Shown piece by piece: positions 1 to 13,404 of a DNA stretch of 64,000 bases (the first letter of the stretch is position 1; each line of letters starts with the position of its first letter). The notes under the pieces were generated by a model. The model did not search any database, had not been told where the DNA came from, and saw nothing but the letters and a program-made list of their open reading frames with translations. This DNA is from Sycobia sp. Sy_11 (Eukaryota > Arthropoda > Insecta > Hymenoptera > Epichrysomallidae), in the NCBI GenBank assembly GCA_018907035.1, contig JACCIC010000003.1, positions 1,149,501-1,213,500 on the forward strand, read 5' to 3'. A program made the translations under genes and the position numbers.

Positions 1-1928
1 TTTTTTTATAATGTCTAATCAAACACAGATGTATAATATATAATAATCGATGAAAACTATTAATGGTAAGCTGACTCAAATTAATTCTTGTTCGATGCAC
101 ACTTTTTGTTTGGCTTACGACTGCACTCGGCACTAAGGTTTATAAACTTTTAAAATTTTTGGATCTAATTAAGATAGGTACTTAAGAACTCAAGGTGCTA
201 TTGTAAAGATAAGAAATTATAGTTGTATCAAATTTTTCTGCACGAAACTAATTTGCTATTTAAGCGAAAATCTTACACATTTCAAGAATTTGTTAATACA
301 AAAATGGATGGGAGAGCGCCGATTGCAAATCTATTTTCATATTCTAATAAGGATACTCTAATGAGAGATATTCAGTTTTTATGTTCATCTTTAGTTTATG
401 GAATATGCAAATACAGATAACTTTTGTCAATATTTATATCTATTTTGCAATGCAGATATTAAATTTTTATCAAATAGCATATTTACCCTCCATATGTCTT
501 TAGCATTTCAAATATTAACTTTTAGGTCTCGTGAATCATTTAATTCTTAATGCACTCTTGTTCTGATTATAAAAAAATATTAGTTTGCGAAAAAAGAAAA
601 AGTAAGATCTTTGTCATTAAACTCGAATTTTAATAATGTTTCATCCCTTTCGTTGATCCGAACGATTGACGAATCTATTCACAAAAATTGCTTGATTCAC
701 AGCTTTAAAAGAAAATATAATTCGATTGAAGTCATATCTATGTAAAATCGATGTAATTTTAAAATTTAAAAATCATACATGCAACAGTTGAAAAACTATC
801 AATATGCAGAGATAGATTCGATCATGTTGGTTATAATTTTTTGACCCAAAATATAATTATATCTTCAATAATCTCAAATTGAGCAATTTTTCTTTAAAAA
901 CATATTCCTTTGACTACACAGTATGTCTAATTTATTTGTCATTTATAAAGGTAGTAATTGTATTTAAACAAGTTAAAACAGTATCATCTTACGAATGGAA
1001 AAGTTGTCCTAAAAATTTAAAGGATTCGTTTGGAAGGTAATAACTGTTTACACGTTCGATCTCGATCAAATTACCGGTATAGCTTTATAGTGAATTTCTG
1101 AAAGGATTTCAAGAATACATAGAAGCTTTCCGAAATGAGGATTCTATAAGATTCATATATATAGTTAATTGATTCCGTACCAGAAAGAATTCTAGTATTC
1201 TTTTAAAATTCTTAAAGTCTATGATTTCTGAAAAGATACGAGAATACTTTTAAAAAAAACCGAGGGGAATCTATAAAGTAAAAATTGATGGCTTCTTTTA
1301 AAATCCTTTCAAGTTGCCCCTTCAAAAGAATTCCTGTATCTTTTCAAAAAGTTTACAGGGTTCCGATTTTCCAAGGATATTAGAATTCTTTTAGATACTT
1401 TTTTTTAAATTCTTTTTGAAATGATTCTTGTTTCAATTCGATGAATGTTTTCAGGACCTTTTCGTGAATCTTATTTCATGCTGTGAGAAGACTCTCATTG
1501 ATCTTCGATGAGCTCTTGTTTGTCAAATTACTATTTCTTTCGATCATCAGTTTTATTTATATGTTTCATTAAAATTTTTTTCTAAACTTTTATTTCTATA
1601 TATAAGTTTGACTAAAAATTTTTTTCTAACTTTACATTAAAATACTCTAATTAGATTTAATCGAGATTATAAACCATCGAAACGCAATAAAAAAGCAATT
1701 TCTTGAATATCGAAATGAATAAGAAACAAAAACGAAGGTTTTCGTTTTATACCATATTTGATATAATTGTAATTGAATTAAAAACTTTGTTTTTTGACTT
1801 TCTATAAATTGGAATTTACTTTACGCTAATGCACGAGTCTAGATCATATAATTTAAGGTACATCAAAAAAATTTTTTGAAACAATACGTTAGTTATTAAA
1901 TTCAATATATTTTGCTTCGTATATATTT

Positions 1929-1930
<2 letters not shown>
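1..1930. other. AT-rich intergenic or intronic DNA, no gene seen
   Basis: The stretch is AT-rich with stop codons in all frames. The longest open frame, at 223-420, is short, biased by composition and has no recognisable motif. No RNA gene or mobile element was recognised. Confidence 0.6.

Positions 1931-1982
<52 letters not shown>
1931..1982. repeat. (AT)n microsatellite
   Basis: Uninterrupted AT dinucleotide array of about 26 units. It is one of many similar arrays in the window. Confidence 0.98.
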
Positions 1983-1984
<2 letters not shown>

Positions 1985-2483
1985 TATTATTTGAATTCTT
2001 TCGGTAATAAAAAATTTTACACACTCGCGCGCGTATTGGAGTTCATTTCTAAAAATCAGTGAGTATGTTTTAAGTTTATTTTCGTACAAAGCAAAAGTTT
2101 CTTAGAAGGTTTTTTGACTTTTTAATTTATATAGAGCTTTATATACTCGATTTAACAGTCTCAACCCGGGCTCAAATTTCAATTTAGAAAGGCCAAGTTC
2201 AATTTTTTTCAAACTTTTATAGTATTATTTTCTATTTTGATCACTGTGTATGTAGAGCAATAAAAAACTTTGCATTTAAATTATTACATATATAAATAGA
2301 CTCGTGAATGCTTTCTCATTATATGCCCTATTGAATGCGAATTTCTTCAAAACTTCGCGGATATCGATTGATACAAAGGCGCAAGATGCCTGTAAGACGA
2401 GGTCTCGATGAAATTTACAGATCAAAATATACGTAACCTCATGATATTCCTATTTTCGAGAAAATTCAGTTTCGCGCACACAG

Positions 2484-2484
<1 letters not shown>

Positions 2485-2546
<62 letters not shown>
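2485..2546. repeat. (TA)n microsatellite
   Basis: Uninterrupted TA array of about 31 units, among the longest here. It produces spurious Tyr-Ile open frames on both strands. Confidence 0.98.
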
Positions 2547-2548
<2 letters not shown>

Positions 2549-2937
2549 TGAGATTCCGCAAATTCCGAGAAAGCCCAAGCGGCTGTGTATATTTTAAAAA
2601 AGGAGAGAAAAAACTACTTGTTCCATATATGTGACGATGATGTGTATCACATATGGGTGATGCCTCGGCGATGGCTATATATATATATGCTTTCATCCTT
2701 AGCCTCCATCAGCTCTGCAGTTCTATCTTTTTATTTATTCTTTCTCCTCCCTTTGCCCAAATTTCTTCGTTCTCTTTCTCTCTCACTCTTTCCCTTTCTC
2801 TTTAGCATATTCATGAACAAAGAATAAGGTGACTATACGTACATATTTATGTATATATGAGATAGATAAAACAACGCACCGTACACCACATATACTTGTG
2901 CTGTCAATCTCAATAAATAGGAGAAAGGACCTTAAAA

Positions 2938-2969
2938 ATAGATAGATAGATAGATAGATAGATTGATAT

Positions 2970-3016
<47 letters not shown>

Positions 3017-3022
3017 CAGAGA
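2938..3022. repeat. Compound (GATA)n-(GA)n microsatellite
   Basis: About six GATA units pass into a roughly 50-bp GA tract interrupted by a few C and A substitutions. The purine-rich strand is the + strand. Confidence 0.95.
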
Positions 3023-3059
3023 GAAATACGGGGAAAGAAAAAGAAGGGCATAGTAAACG

Positions 3060-3960
3060 AATCTATCTCGGCAATGCGGCAGATCGAGCGGTGCTTTCGC
3101 TCTCTCTAATCTCATCGCCAGCACGCTGGCTCACATGTATACTCAACAAAGCTCGCGCATGCGCTCCTTGCCACGCCTCGGACGATCGCACGCGCGCGAC
3201 GACGCCCGCGGCCCGCGACGAGGCGACGCCGTCGACCGACGTCGCGAGTGAGTATAATGTAGCGCTGAATACCCCGCTCCTCGCAACGCGGCCCACACAC
3301 GGCTACTACACATGTACATATATATCTACGCGCACACACATGCGCGCGCGCGCGCATACACTCATGACGAGGCCCGCAGCCCCGCTATGTGAGTCAAGGA
3401 CGGCACGTGCGGGCTCTCCGCGCCGACCTACATACACTTATTTCCTGCGCGCGCTTCAGTATTGTATGTGTATGCAAGCGTGTGTTTATGCGTATATATG
3501 TACTGATCAGTATATGTATATATGCATATCTATCTAACTATCTATATATAGATATAATACTATATAGCCGAGTTCAGCCGAACTTTCCCGAAGCTATCAG
3601 AAATATGGGACGCGCGGGTTCTTCTCCGTACACCGGATTTATATATATATATTTATATATAATGTATCTATACATCTGTAATCATCCCCTCCTTCATTCG
3701 TATTATAAGACCAACCGATAGATCTGCGGTGTATGTATATATGTGTATGATGTGCGCGCAGCAATGCATCGGGGGCGACGCGACGCCTCGGTTACTGCAT
3801 ATCGACCGCACATGGGAGTGTGGGACCGTAGCATAGCATAGGGGAGTCGGAGATTCGGACGGTCCTCTCTCGTCGCGACGTCGTCAGCCGCGGCACTGGC
3901 ACAGTGGCACTGCGGCGCTGGCATCCGACGCGGTACGACGAATGCGGAGAGTGTTTTTCG
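3060..3960. promoter_or_regulatory. CpG-rich island, possible promoter or 5' exon region
   Basis: The block is clearly richer in G, C and CpG than its AT-rich flanks, with alternating GC/CA tracts (about 3325-3358). Several overlapping open frames exist on both strands, but they mirror one another and none carries a domain or clear splice boundary. Insect genomes of this type often hold promoters and untranslated first exons in such islands. The regulatory role is inferred from composition only. Confidence 0.3.
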
Positions 3961-3964
3961 GATT

Positions 3965-3968
<4 letters not shown>

Positions 3969-4014
<46 letters not shown>
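3969..4014. repeat. (AT)n microsatellite
   Basis: Uninterrupted AT array of about 23 units directly after the CpG-rich block. Confidence 0.97.
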
Positions 4015-4017
<3 letters not shown>

Positions 4018-5600
4018 TTAGTAATATAGCAAGTTCTTATCGTGCCCCTCGGATATGTGTGCCGCCGTCTACGCTTGATGTTTCTATATTCTATGAATCC
4101 GGCCCACGAGGTTTATTCTGATATATACGAGTGAACGCGTTTAGGCTGAAGTAATCGGGAATCCTCTCAGAATCTCAGAAGAAACACAGCATAAATCTCA
4201 ACAAGGTAGTAATTATATATAAATTTATATTTTTAACTTTATATTTTGGGGTTTTGAGTCATACATCGAAGATCATTGGAGGCATTGGACGGATTTTCTG
4301 TATGTATTACCTTTTTTTTTATATCACCATCGCTATAGTTCTGGTTGTTATATAATATATATAGAAACAAGCACGGCAGTAGAGTAGTAGAACGCACGCA
4401 CACGCACACCCACACGCACAAACTGAGAGGTAGATAGAGAGAGAGAGAGAGTGTATGTGTACCGTCTAGAATAATACAGTTTCATTGTGCGCCGCGGGAA
4501 AAGCGGGCTTGCGTGGATAAGTCTTTGAATTTTAAGAATGGAACATACTCTCAAAATCATATCCAGTCTTGCAGGAACTTTTGCATCTGCACGAACATAC
4601 AAAAGAACCGAAATTTGCGCCAATGAAACGACACAAGTATAGGAGTGCCGAGCAGTTACTATAAAAAATTAATTTAATTGCACTCGGAAAATATCGTGTA
4701 ATATGTAAATATCGTAGCCGTCGCTTGTACCAGCTTAAACTAAATATTAATTAATCTTATAAATTCAGTTTGACGTTGAAGTTATAGATTTTAGTGTCAT
4801 CGGACATGTTTACAATGCCTAGACGCATGAATCTTTACTTCTGATTTGCATTTGTTAGTATAATCTGATTTAGATTAAAAATTAATAACTGTTATTAATT
4901 GTAGATTAAATATATAATTTATCGTTAATGAAAATTCACAGAGATATCTATGATCGACAAAGTTACAATTGTTCAATAAAAGTTCTTGATTCATTAATTA
5001 TGCGTTATTATTTTTTTAATTAAGATAGAATTTGTTTATTTCTATTTAAGTTCCGTTTATATTGATATTTTCCCCTTAGGAGGATATTCTTATATATTCT
5101 ATATTCTTATTTTAACTGTTTTATATTATATATATATATATTATATATATATATATATATAAAGGACTCGACAATGTTCTGTATAAGAATATACTTATTT
5201 TTGAGTATTTTATTTCACTTCTGTGACAGAATTACCTATTCTATGCATAGATAATATCTATCTGTACATACTAACCATTCACTGTATACTAACTATCTTA
5301 TACTATTATAAATTTATCTCGCATACGTGGAATTTCCTTCGAAATATTGTTAACCCAATTCTCTAATCCAGTTATTGTCTAAAAAACATCACAATAATAA
5401 TCATCTAAATACGACCATACTTTAGAAATGCCACTGAAGGTCTTTGTTCTCCCTTCCGGAGGCCCGGAAATTGGTGCCTTTGTCCTCTCTCTCTCTCCCG
5501 CTCATGTCCCAATTGAGACCGGGCGAATGAGAAAATCGATAGAAAAATGGGTCAAAGGTTGCGCGCGCGTGCTCACGACTTCTCATGCTTTTACTGCACT
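4015..5600. other. AT-rich DNA, no gene seen
   Basis: Non-coding appearance throughout, with stops in all frames. It holds a short GA tract near 4436-4452 and a broken TA tract near 5134-5160. Nothing else was recognised. Confidence 0.6.
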
Positions 5601-5602
5601 AT

Positions 5603-5624
5603 TCTCTCTCTCTCTCTCTGTCAA

Positions 5625-5690
<66 letters not shown>

Positions 5691-5794
5691 GCATGTTAAA
5701 GATTCACTCCGCGCCTTCACTAACGGAATCCTACAATTCTTCCTACATTTATCTCACTCTGTATAATGCCTGTGCTTGAGTAAGGTGTGTGTAT

Positions 5795-5825
<31 letters not shown>

Positions 5826-5854
5826 CGCGCGTGTGTGTGTGGCGCGCGCGCGCA
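5603..5854. repeat. Compound CT, GT and CG alternating repeat block
   Basis: A CT tract (5603-5619) is followed by about 30 TG units (5628-5688). After a 95-bp spacer comes a second alternating purine-pyrimidine tract (about 5785-5854) that passes from GT to GC and back. Long GT/GC alternation is the classical Z-DNA-prone sequence. Open frames across it read as poly Cys-Val or Thr-His and are not genes. Confidence 0.95.
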
Positions 5855-6456
5855 AGCATTAGAGGCATTAAAAAAACGAAATAAACCGAGCTAAACGGGG
5901 CAGTAGTAGGGGTACACGCTATGACGAGACCTCGCACAAGGAGGAAGAGACCGCATTTTGTATGTGTGTGGGTGGCTGTGTACATACATCAGTATAACAA
6001 GTTACTATGTGTAGACGCATAGAGCAAACGATAAAATATGAAGAGAGAATAAGCAATAGGGATAGATAAATACCGACAGTTGTAGAAGAGAAAATCAATT
6101 ATATACATAGAAAATTATATATATCGAGAATAATGCATTGGACTATAGCCTATTTTTCCTATATATTTATACACACAATCTTAACGTAGTCAAGAACTTT
6201 ATAGAATTCACGCCTCCACTTCCTTTCGTCTCCCGCGCTACAATCTCTTCTTCTTTACATAAATATAGTAGATATTACTTCGACTTTCAAAACTACTACG
6301 AGGGAAATATACGCAAAGAGGTGTAGATGGAAGAAGAAACAAAAATTAGGCAATCCTCTCTCCTATCCTAATATAATAACTGGAAAGTAGAAGTCTCCCG
6401 CCATTATTTCTCAACGTTCCCGCGCATTTTGTAGCGTGTGCGCACGCTCTGGAGCA

Positions 6457-6459
<3 letters not shown>

Positions 6460-6497
<38 letters not shown>
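6460..6497. repeat. (GA)n microsatellite
   Basis: About 19 GA units. It creates artefactual Arg-Glu or Ser-Leu open frames. Confidence 0.97.
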
Positions 6498-6498
<1 letters not shown>

Positions 6499-6614
6499 GA
6501 ATTCGGGAAATGTTCCGTTCTTCGACTCTCCATGCCAATGCTCTCTTTTTATCTCTTTCTTTCCCCCTCGCGGCCGCGGCACATTTTCCACGCGCACATG
6601 CACTCCCTAATAAG

Positions 6615-6616
<2 letters not shown>

Positions 6617-6656
<40 letters not shown>
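6617..6656. repeat. (TA)n microsatellite
   Basis: About 20 TA units, 120 bp from the preceding GA tract. Confidence 0.97.
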
Positions 6657-6658
<2 letters not shown>

Positions 6659-6699
6659 GGGAGAACATGCGCGCAAGCGCACTAGCTTCTATGTATATC

Positions 6700-9000
6700 T
6701 ATATCTTTAAACAGTGAGAGGAAGCCCGTGTGTGCATGTGTGCGCGCGCGCGCGCGCCGCGGAGAGTCGGTCAGCGGATCGCTGGGGCGAGCGGTAAAGA
6801 GTGGGAGAGGGAGAGAGGGGGGCATAAGTAGTGCGTTCCCGCGCACCGTACGGCCAGTTGGTTCGTGTCGCTCGATCAGTGCGCGTCGCGCTTTTCTATT
6901 CCTTCGAACAGCTTTGTTCTCCTTATCACGGACGTGCCCCTCCCCGATCCTAACCTACTCTCCCTCCCGCTCTCCGTCACTCTCCTCTTGCTCTTGGGTC
7001 GCCCTCGCCACCTCTTTTTCTCCCTCCCTCGTCCCGCGCATGCGGGAGCTCGGTGCCAACGTGGTCGCGCGTGCGCGCTCCGCTCATCGGCCAATCGCGC
7101 GTACCGTTCCGCAGCGACCAATTGCCGCGGCGGGGGCGGGTGGGGGTCGGTAAAGGTGGGGAGAGAGGTGGGGTAAACGGGCGCGGACACGGAGACCGCG
7201 AGCTCGTCCGCATACAGCTGCCTCGTTTGTCGCGGACCGCCGTCCAAGTCGGTTGTGTGCTTCGGTCGCGCCTCTCCTCGCTTGGTCTTAATAATTTCTC
7301 TTGCTCTTGTTCGTATATTTGTACTTTAATTATAAACGTTAAGTAACCTGCTCGGGATATATCGGAGGCAGTTTCAATCGTCGCTTCGTTCATCCGCGAC
7401 TGGATTTGAATCACTTTTCAAGGAATCCGAACGAGGTCACCGCGCCGTCCGTTCATCCATACATCGAAATTTTCGTGCATTGGTAGAATTATTAGATCTG
7501 CATACAACATCTACGTTGGATAAGTTTGATGAAAGGTTTAGACAATGATGGGAAAGCGAAGAGAGAGAAAGAAGCTGAGGCCGGAGATTACTATATAGAT
7601 ATATTGCTGCCATCATCCTTGCACTAACACCAATCGGGCATCAGGTAGTATTTTAGCTGCGTGTGACGGGTGAGATAAGCGAGTAAGCGGGACAACCTCT
7701 CTTTTTCTCTTTCTCTTTCTCTTTCTCTTTTGCTCTATCTATCTATCTCTTTCTTGACTCGCGCTTCCGCATTGCGGAGCGGAGCGCGCGCGCTCGCGGG
7801 GCGGACGACGACGACGAGGAACACGACGGCCATTTTGGAATATTTGTCGTGTCTCAACTGGGTCAACGAGTTTTCGACGCGTTTCCGCGATCGTTGCGAG
7901 GCTTTCGTTCGTGCGTTGGTTAGCAACGGACGTGGAGCGAACGTTCCATGCCTGCGATTTTTTCTCGCGTTAAATTGATGGTTGGTAATAAACAACGAGT
8001 AAAAGAACGCGTGTTAAAATTAAAATTTTTTAATTTTTTAATTTTTCAATCGGTCGAGTAGAAGAAATATTGTTAATATATAAAACGGGCCTTTTTAGAC
8101 AAGAAAAAGCTGTCCTCGTCATTTTATTACCGAAACATCGCGTTACACGTGTATGACAAAGACGGACAGAATAGACGAGAATCAACGTATGCGCACTCGT
8201 ACGCGTCGGAAACAAAGGACAGAGGAGTGAATGTATGTAAAAGAATCGGCAAGTGAGGCCATCTATATCTCTTTTTTTCTATCTTATCACCTCTCTCTCC
8301 TAGTTTCAGTGGGGTTTTCAAGATGGCGAGCCACTTAAATCGTATAATATTCCGGCGCCGCGCCGCACCTCTCCGCGGTCTCTCGTATCTCCGTCTCCGT
8401 CTTCCTCACGCCCGAGTCTCGCCGAGCGCGAGGAGAGAGAACGGGCGGCTCGCGCGCGCCCGCGTAACTTGGTGTGGGGCAACTGTGATGCAACCATCAC
8501 GTGACCGGATCGTGCGCGCGGCCGTCCCGTCCCTTCGCGCGGCCATACATGTGTGTGTTCCCCTCGCGTGTATTTTATTCTCGCTGCTGCCTCGCTGGCG
8601 CGCGGCGCGGACAGTGCGCGACCACGTTTTATTACGAGACGACGCGTGTGCTGCGTTCCCAAATAGCATTTATTGTATCGTTTACGGTACAGTGCGGCGG
8701 ACACACCAGACGGTCGACGAGCCAGATGAGAAGCGACCATTGGAAAAAATGTTCGCTGGGTCAGTGGGGGTGAGAAACTGGCTAGGCTACGATTGTTCGC
8801 CCCATTACGGGGACAGTCAGTCTTTTTCTCTCTCCTATTGGCTCGGCGAGAAACTCTTCGTTATCAGCTAAGAAGAAAAATCTGCCTTCGTAGATGCGCA
8901 GGCTGCAATAATCGAGTGTTGTTTCTATGCGGCAGACGAGAGAGAAAGGAGACTAGCTCGTGGTGTTCAGAGCCAGCAGCCCGTCGCATATAGAGAAACG
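6700..9000. promoter_or_regulatory. Large CpG-rich region, possible promoter and 5' exons
   Basis: This is the longest GC- and CpG-rich stretch in the window, against AT-rich flanks. It contains an arthropod-type initiator string (TCAGT near 6878) and GCCATTTT/AAGATGGCG strings near 7829 and 8320, which resemble Pho/YY1 sites. CTTTCT repeats lie at about 7700-7745. A 182-residue open frame starts at 8323 in good translation-start context. Its Arg/Ala/Ser-rich composition is what GC-rich DNA gives by chance, and I see no domain. No exon can be placed with confidence. Confidence 0.35.
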
Positions 9001-9990
9001 GGAGGGAAAGTCGTGTATAATGATCTGAAGAAAAAAAATTATGATCCGAAGCACAGGCTCAGCAGTGAAAATCGTGTGCCCTCAGACCGTTTTTGAGAAT
9101 TCTTAACGGCATTTTCAAAAGTTTTAACTAAGGCTTTGGGTTCACGGGAGACACTGCGGCGAGTTTACTGGCTATCCTACCATGACGACTTTCCCCTTTC
9201 CCCCCGCAACGACAACGAGCCTGTCTCTTGGGATTTTTCCTTTCCCCGTTCTATTTCAAAGCGTACGGCGTGCTACGTATACTTTTTAATTCTTTTAACT
9301 GCCTGTGTATCTGTGTAGATGTGGGTGTACGTTCACTTTTACAAAGTATTCTTTACTTGTTGCTTATCTCGACATTAATCATTCTGTGTATAAACGTCTG
9401 AAAACTTTTTTACTTGTCAATCTCACCTTTATATTTATTCAATATTCTTATAAGTATGCATATGTAAATTTACTGTTTATATTTCTGTATTATAGAATAT
9501 TCCAAAATAATGATGAAAAATTAACAATTCTTGATCGTTGCATGATATAATTTGTTTTATTACTGTTAGCTGGCCAAATTGCGTAATGTTACTTACTTTA
9601 CCAATAATTTATTCTTTTATCAATGGCAAGATTCTATTTTTGAATTCAAAAATATTCCAAGGTTTATGCGCATGAAGTCTAATAAATTAATCTTTGTATT
9701 ATTAAAATTTCAATTGTTATTTGTAGATGTCTGCTATACTTTAGATAAAAATTTATACCTCGTGTTACTTATATATTTTTACGAAATAAAAAGTTGGTAA
9801 TATATCCAACGCCGACAGAGAGACAAAAGGAAAGATACGCTGTATTATTTTTTCTCTTATAATCGCAGAAATTTGTATGCAAAATGTGACTCTTCTCTGC
9901 CTTTCCCCCTCGCCCCACTTTCAACGGTATTGTATAAAACAGAATACAGAATTTGAGAAAAACGAGCAATCGGCACGCTTTCGGAGAATT
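9000..9990. other. AT-rich DNA, no gene seen
   Basis: Short open frames only, with no domains, repeats or RNA genes recognised. Confidence 0.55.
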
Positions 9991-10490
9991 ATCTCGCGGA
10001 GCGAAGTCTCTCCCTGGATTTGTAAATGTCGAAATACAACGGTCGAGCGCGCGGACCGCTTTTGGTTGGTTTTGTGTGTGTGCGTGTGTGTGAAGAAGAG
10101 AAGGCCAATGGTCTCCGGTATCTATCCTATGTCTCCTCTCTCGCCGCTAGGCTTCTATAATATTACGTATATAATATGTATAATACGCTCAATCGTATAT
10201 AACGCGAGAGCTCACATGCGCGAGCGCTCGAATCGCGGCTCGTGCGCGTGGGGCCGCGGTCGTTGACGAAAGCGAGCGCGCGCGGGCTGCTCGAGGCGCT
10301 GTCGTGTTCACGGGGCTCTCTGCAACGCTCGTGTAAAAAAAGAGAGAGAGAGAGAGAGAGAGAGTGGAAATGTAGGTTAATTCTAGAGACCGAGCTTCGC
10401 GCTGCTGCCTATTCGAGCGTTTCTTTTTGCCTTTCGTCCGGCCTCGCCGCGCTATAAGCGCGCGCGGGCTGCTACTTTATAACGTATTTT
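9990..10490. promoter_or_regulatory. CpG-rich block with a duplicated GC-rich string
   Basis: Composition shifts to CpG-rich. The 17-bp string AGCGCGCGCGGGCTGCT occurs near 10274 and again near 10456. A (GA)n tract lies at 10340-10364. It may be part of a promoter region, but no exon is supported. Confidence 0.25.
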
Positions 10491-13400
10491 ATATGATGGT
10501 TTATAACGTAGAGGCCAACTCATTGTCGTGCTCGCGCACTAGTGCTATCATATATATATATAAATATATATATGTGTGTGTGTTTGTGAGTGTGTGTGTG
10601 TGTGTGTGTATATATGTATGTATGTATAATGTGCGTGTGTGCACCAAGCGAGGAGAGGAGCATGTAATAAACGAAAGGAGAGTCGACAGCGCGGACGATG
10701 AAACGGTATGTGGCGCGGAGGAGAGGAGGGAGAGAACGAGATAGCTTAACTAATTGCGCCTGCTGCCGTTCACCGTTCTCTATCCTACATATACTATATA
10801 TGTCGCTTACACTTTCTAAGTCCGCTTACTTTCATAATGTACGGTAAATGAGAGAGATAAAAGCTGTGAGAGGAAAAAGGAAGGAGAAATATAAATATAA
10901 TGTAGGCTCAGCGCTGCAGGTAACCTCGACAGCAAAGCGTGCTTGCTTGCTGAACAATACTGAATTATGAGCATATGTATATGCATACGTATAGATTAAG
11001 AATATGCACACCTGTCTCATTGTGATCCTATATAAATATCTGTCTGTCTCTGTCTTTCTCTATTGCGCGCGCGCGCGTGTGTGTATGTGTGTATATATGT
11101 ACGTATGTGTAAACATTCTGTCAGAACTGTGTCAGCGCAAATCAAGCTCATACTCGATATCAGAGTGATTAATTGCGCAAAGTTTTTTTCTGCCTTTTAG
11201 ACGTACGATTTAATAATTTTCATTTTCACCAATGTACAAAAATACTACACACTGAATTTTTTCATTTTTAAAAATTATAATATATTGTACAATGCGTTGC
11301 ATTAAAGCCTTATTTTAATATTGAGAAAAGAATTATTAAATATAGTACCTACAATATAATAAGCGAAATAACTGTATACTATACAAAGATTTTACTATAT
11401 TCTGTATATACAGAAATTTTTATTTATCAGTACACATGCTTCGGTTTCTGTTCCATTTATAATTTTATAGAAGATAACGAGTAGCACTTTGGGATACTTT
11501 TAAGAGCAAAAAATTAATTTAATTATGAATAAAAACGATTACGAGCGATATTTTAAACATATAAATACATATATTATAACGCTATTTTATAGATATAAAA
11601 ACAAAATCAAACATTTAAATTAGTGTACCACATAATTATAGAATTATCAAAAGTATTTTTACTCCACTGTAACTTCATAAAATCTTCATAAAACATTTAT
11701 CATTGATTTTAAAGCTCTTCTACGGTAAATGAAGTTCACACTTATGGTTGATTTTTTTCAATGAGCCTTAGTACGGAGTCATTCGAATCTAAAATTATGG
11801 AATGTACTTTTGTTGACGCTCTTCGTGTACTTTACAATGTCGTTTTATGTCTCTTACATTTATTTAATATTTCCTCCTACAATGCATAACTTCTGCATGC
11901 AACTGAAATGACTATGAAAGTCAATATATAAAATAATATATAATATTTCAAGAACCTATTAAATCTTTATAGAATAAAACTAATTAATTATTTAAACATT
12001 TTAATTTTAATAAGGTAAATTATTTTCTCGATTAATCCTTTGTGGATACAAGAAGACCAATCATGAAGGAAATACGCGGTGCGATATAAAAAAAAAATTG
12101 TCAGCACGGAGTCAGCAAGTCAGCAAGTCAGCAAGTGTGCACTAATTTATAACCGTACGAAAAAGAAAAACAGGATTTGCTGAGTCTCCGAAATTCTCGA
12201 TTAAAATTATCGTGATTATTATAATTATAATCTCATATTCGCTAAAATTATTTAGACAGAGCTTCGACAAACCCGATAATTCGGAAAATTTCAACATATC
12301 GAAGACCGAAGTATGATTGAGGAAATTGAGTTTGCGAATTCGATGAACTCTACCTCTCGCTCGGGATCGATACATAATTGAAAGTCAATTTCAATTATCG
12401 GATCGCGGTCGCCTAAAAGTTAACTTTCAATTTTCTTTTACTATACGTGCAATGTCTAATGTATTCATAGTGCCATTTCATAACGTTGAATGTCAATATT
12501 GTGATAGGCTGAACAATATTGTAATGTAATTGACTTAAATTGATTAAATTATATTAACTTATAATTTATAATTGAGTCAAAATTACAGGTCGATAAAAAC
12601 TGGATTTGATCGACATCAAAGACAGATAGATTTCACAAATATATTAATTTGTTTTTGTTTCCTTTTTGTTATTAAAAATATTTTTTCAGGCATTACATAC
12701 TGCTAAATTATTTAAGCGTTCTTACTGTACTGTACTGCTGAAAAAAGTTTTTAATCGACGTAATGCGCTAAAATTTCTCTCGGGCTTACAGTGCGAAGTA
12801 GATCATGTCTTAAGTGTGGTAATTGGAGTATTATAATATTACTTGGCTAAATAATACTTCTTTTATCTGTAAAGTAAAATACAAAAAAAAAAATATATTA
12901 ACCATTTTGTTATATCTTGGGCAAAACTTATCATATAATGACTATTTACTTCTAAGAACAGATTTTACTTGAATAACCATCAGCTTCAGATTTCTACTCA
13001 AAGTTGTTTCTGAATAATTGAAGCTACAATTGCGATTTATCGGCGTCGAATTCGAGATAGCATCTAACTGTATCGGTTATCATTCTGGATAAAAGAATAT
13101 TTTTAAGATTTATGCATTATCTGTAAATTCATACACAGAGCACGGCAGCTCTTTCTAGCCATTGATATAGTTTCGAAATCAAATATTTCGAATGCAACTT
13201 TCAGGATCATATATATAATTTTTTTAAATTTAATCACTTCGATGATTTTCGTATCTTTTTATTGTTAATTCTGCTGCTTTAATTGTTCTACAGATAATTT
13301 CTTATATTCCTTACAATGTTTCAAATAATTTTTATAAATAAGATAAGGTATTTATTGACAAATAAATGGATATCATCAGTAGAGTATGTTCATAACAGAG
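10490..13400. other. AT-rich DNA with small simple repeats, no gene seen
   Basis: It holds TA/GT tracts at about 10550-10625 and a GC/GT tract near 11065. An 8-bp unit (GTCAGCAA) is repeated three times near 12110-12136. A 10-bp inverted repeat (ATAATTGAAA with its complement) lies near 12373-12398. No coding frame or mobile element was recognised. Confidence 0.55.
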
Positions 13401-13404
13401 AAGG

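Noticed and set aside
2484..2827. Open frames rich in Tyr-Ile and Ser-Leu on both strands
   Set aside because: They are translations of TA and GA/CT microsatellites; the same holds for frames around 6404-6710, 21237-21560, 22428-22974, 43523-43786, 48869-49577 and 58613-58966.
3091..3537. 148-residue open frame in a CpG-rich block
   Set aside because: Antisense frames of similar length overlap it, composition follows base content, and it runs into a Cys/Ile/Tyr repeat tail with no domain.
5428..5766. 112-residue open frame
   Set aside because: Half of it is poly Cys-Val from a TG microsatellite, and the rest shows no motif.
6728..7414. Several overlapping frames up to 145 residues
   Set aside because: Four or more frames on both strands are open over the same GC-rich DNA, as expected when stop codons are rare; no motif favours one.
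8323..8871. 182-residue frame with good start context
   Set aside because: Arg/Ala-rich and without a recognisable domain, with antisense frames equally open. The ATGGCG may be a factor-binding string. Kept only as a note in the CpG-region entry.
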